Shown here one piece after another: positions 63,801 to 64,000 of a stretch of 64,000 nt of DNA. Both the position numbers and the translations under genes were made by a program. The first letter of the stretch is position 1. The number at the start of each line of letters is the position of its first letter. This stretch comes from Pseudomonas silvicola (GTDB lineage Bacteria > Pseudomonadota > Gammaproteobacteria > Pseudomonadales > Pseudomonadaceae): NCBI RefSeq assembly GCF_026651855.1, contig NZ_CP093280.1, forward strand, positions 5,664,501-5,728,500. Direction: 5' to 3'. The notes below the pieces were generated by a model that was not told the DNA's origin, searched no databases, and saw only the letters and a list, made by a program, of their open reading frames with translations.

Positions 63801-64000
63801 TCACCGGCCCATCCCCCGGCCCAAGGACCTCTGCATGGCGAGTTCCTTCTCCTGGGCTTTTTGCAGCATCAGTTGATGGCTTCGCTCGGTGTGTGCGATC
63901 CGTTCCTTTACCCATTGCTTGTGCATCATGTTGAGCTCCAACATATCCTCGATGGGGGCGAATTTCAGCAGGCCACCTGGCTCGGCCAATAGCAGCAGGC
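63801..64000 (-). CDS. Partial gene running off the window, mobilisation-like
   Basis: The frame is open to the window edge (LLLLAEPGGLLKFAPIEDML, then NMMHKQWVKERIAHTERSHQLMLQKAQEKELAMQRSL, stop at 63801), so the start is outside. It is a charged helical C-terminus, reminiscent of relaxase accessory proteins. It is closely followed by the membrane protein gene. No firm family. Confidence 0.4.
   Translation of the reverse strand, partial: LLLLAEPGGLLKFAPIEDMLELNMMHKQWVKERIAHTERSHQLMLQKAQEKELAMQRSLGRGMGR

Overview
The window looks like a chromosomal segment of a Pseudomonas, most likely of the P. putida group. This rests on high GC coding sequence, REP-type palindromes of the kind common in pseudomonads, an OprD-family porin, a FecI/FecR/TonB-receptor cassette, and a hpa homoprotocatechuate cluster with split hpaG1/hpaG2 genes. 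No rRNA, tRNA or CRISPR array was recognised. All calls come from reading the sequence; no database search was run.

Layout. (1) 0-10.3 kb: 4-hydroxyphenylacetate/homoprotocatechuate catabolism: a transporter (hpaX), an OprD porin, the AraC activator hpaA, the meta-cleavage operon hpaG1-G2-E-D-F-H-I and the MarR repressor hpaR. hpaH carries a single-base frameshift. (2) 10.3-13.5 kb: a FeaR-like AraC regulator, a DUF3156-like protein and an APC permease, suggesting uptake of aromatic amines that would feed the same pathway. (3) 13.6-16.4 kb: a LysR regulator divergent from a DHA2-type exporter and a small NTF2-like protein. (4) 16.5-25.2 kb: an SsuABC-like ABC transporter whose subunits lie in convergent units, together with a GH3 glycosidase, a TonB receptor with an STN signalling domain, FecR and an ECF sigma factor. 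(5) 25.4-33.4 kb: assorted enzymes and the 5-oxoprolinase genes pxpA-pxpB-pxpC with a divergent LysR gene. (6) 33.4-35.0 kb: fourteen tandem copies of a REP-pair hairpin unit.

(7) 35.0-47.4 kb: accessory and housekeeping genes mixed with gene debris: an AraC fragment, a LysR fragment fused at one junction to a 5'-truncated ilvD, a serine/threonine dehydratase with a DauR-like regulator, an EamA exporter, an Old Yellow Enzyme, a TPR protein and cytochrome b561. (8) 47.4-53.8 kb: a tightly overlapping operon of thermostable-hemolysin family protein, AMP-forming ligase, haem-oxygenase-like diiron protein, SDR, TPR protein, response regulator and sensor kinase. Inverted CTTAAG-type boxes precede it. 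It looks like an uncharacterised small-molecule pathway with its own two-component system.

(9) 54-64 kb: a variable region with a GST, a DUF6429 gene broken by a stop codon, a solitary BRO-N protein, and a complete hxsA-hxsD-hxsB-hxsC cassette. That cassette encodes a His-Xaa-Ser repeat peptide and two radical SAM maturases and has its own good promoter. It is followed by a PD-(D/E)XK nuclease and a NucS-like nuclease remnant, a CbrC-like protein, an SMI1/GlxA junction pseudogene, and two genes resembling plasmid/ICE mobilisation proteins at the right edge. The best candidates for undescribed biology are the hxs cassette, the hemolysin-ligase-diiron-SDR operon, and the TonB/ABC/GH3 cluster.
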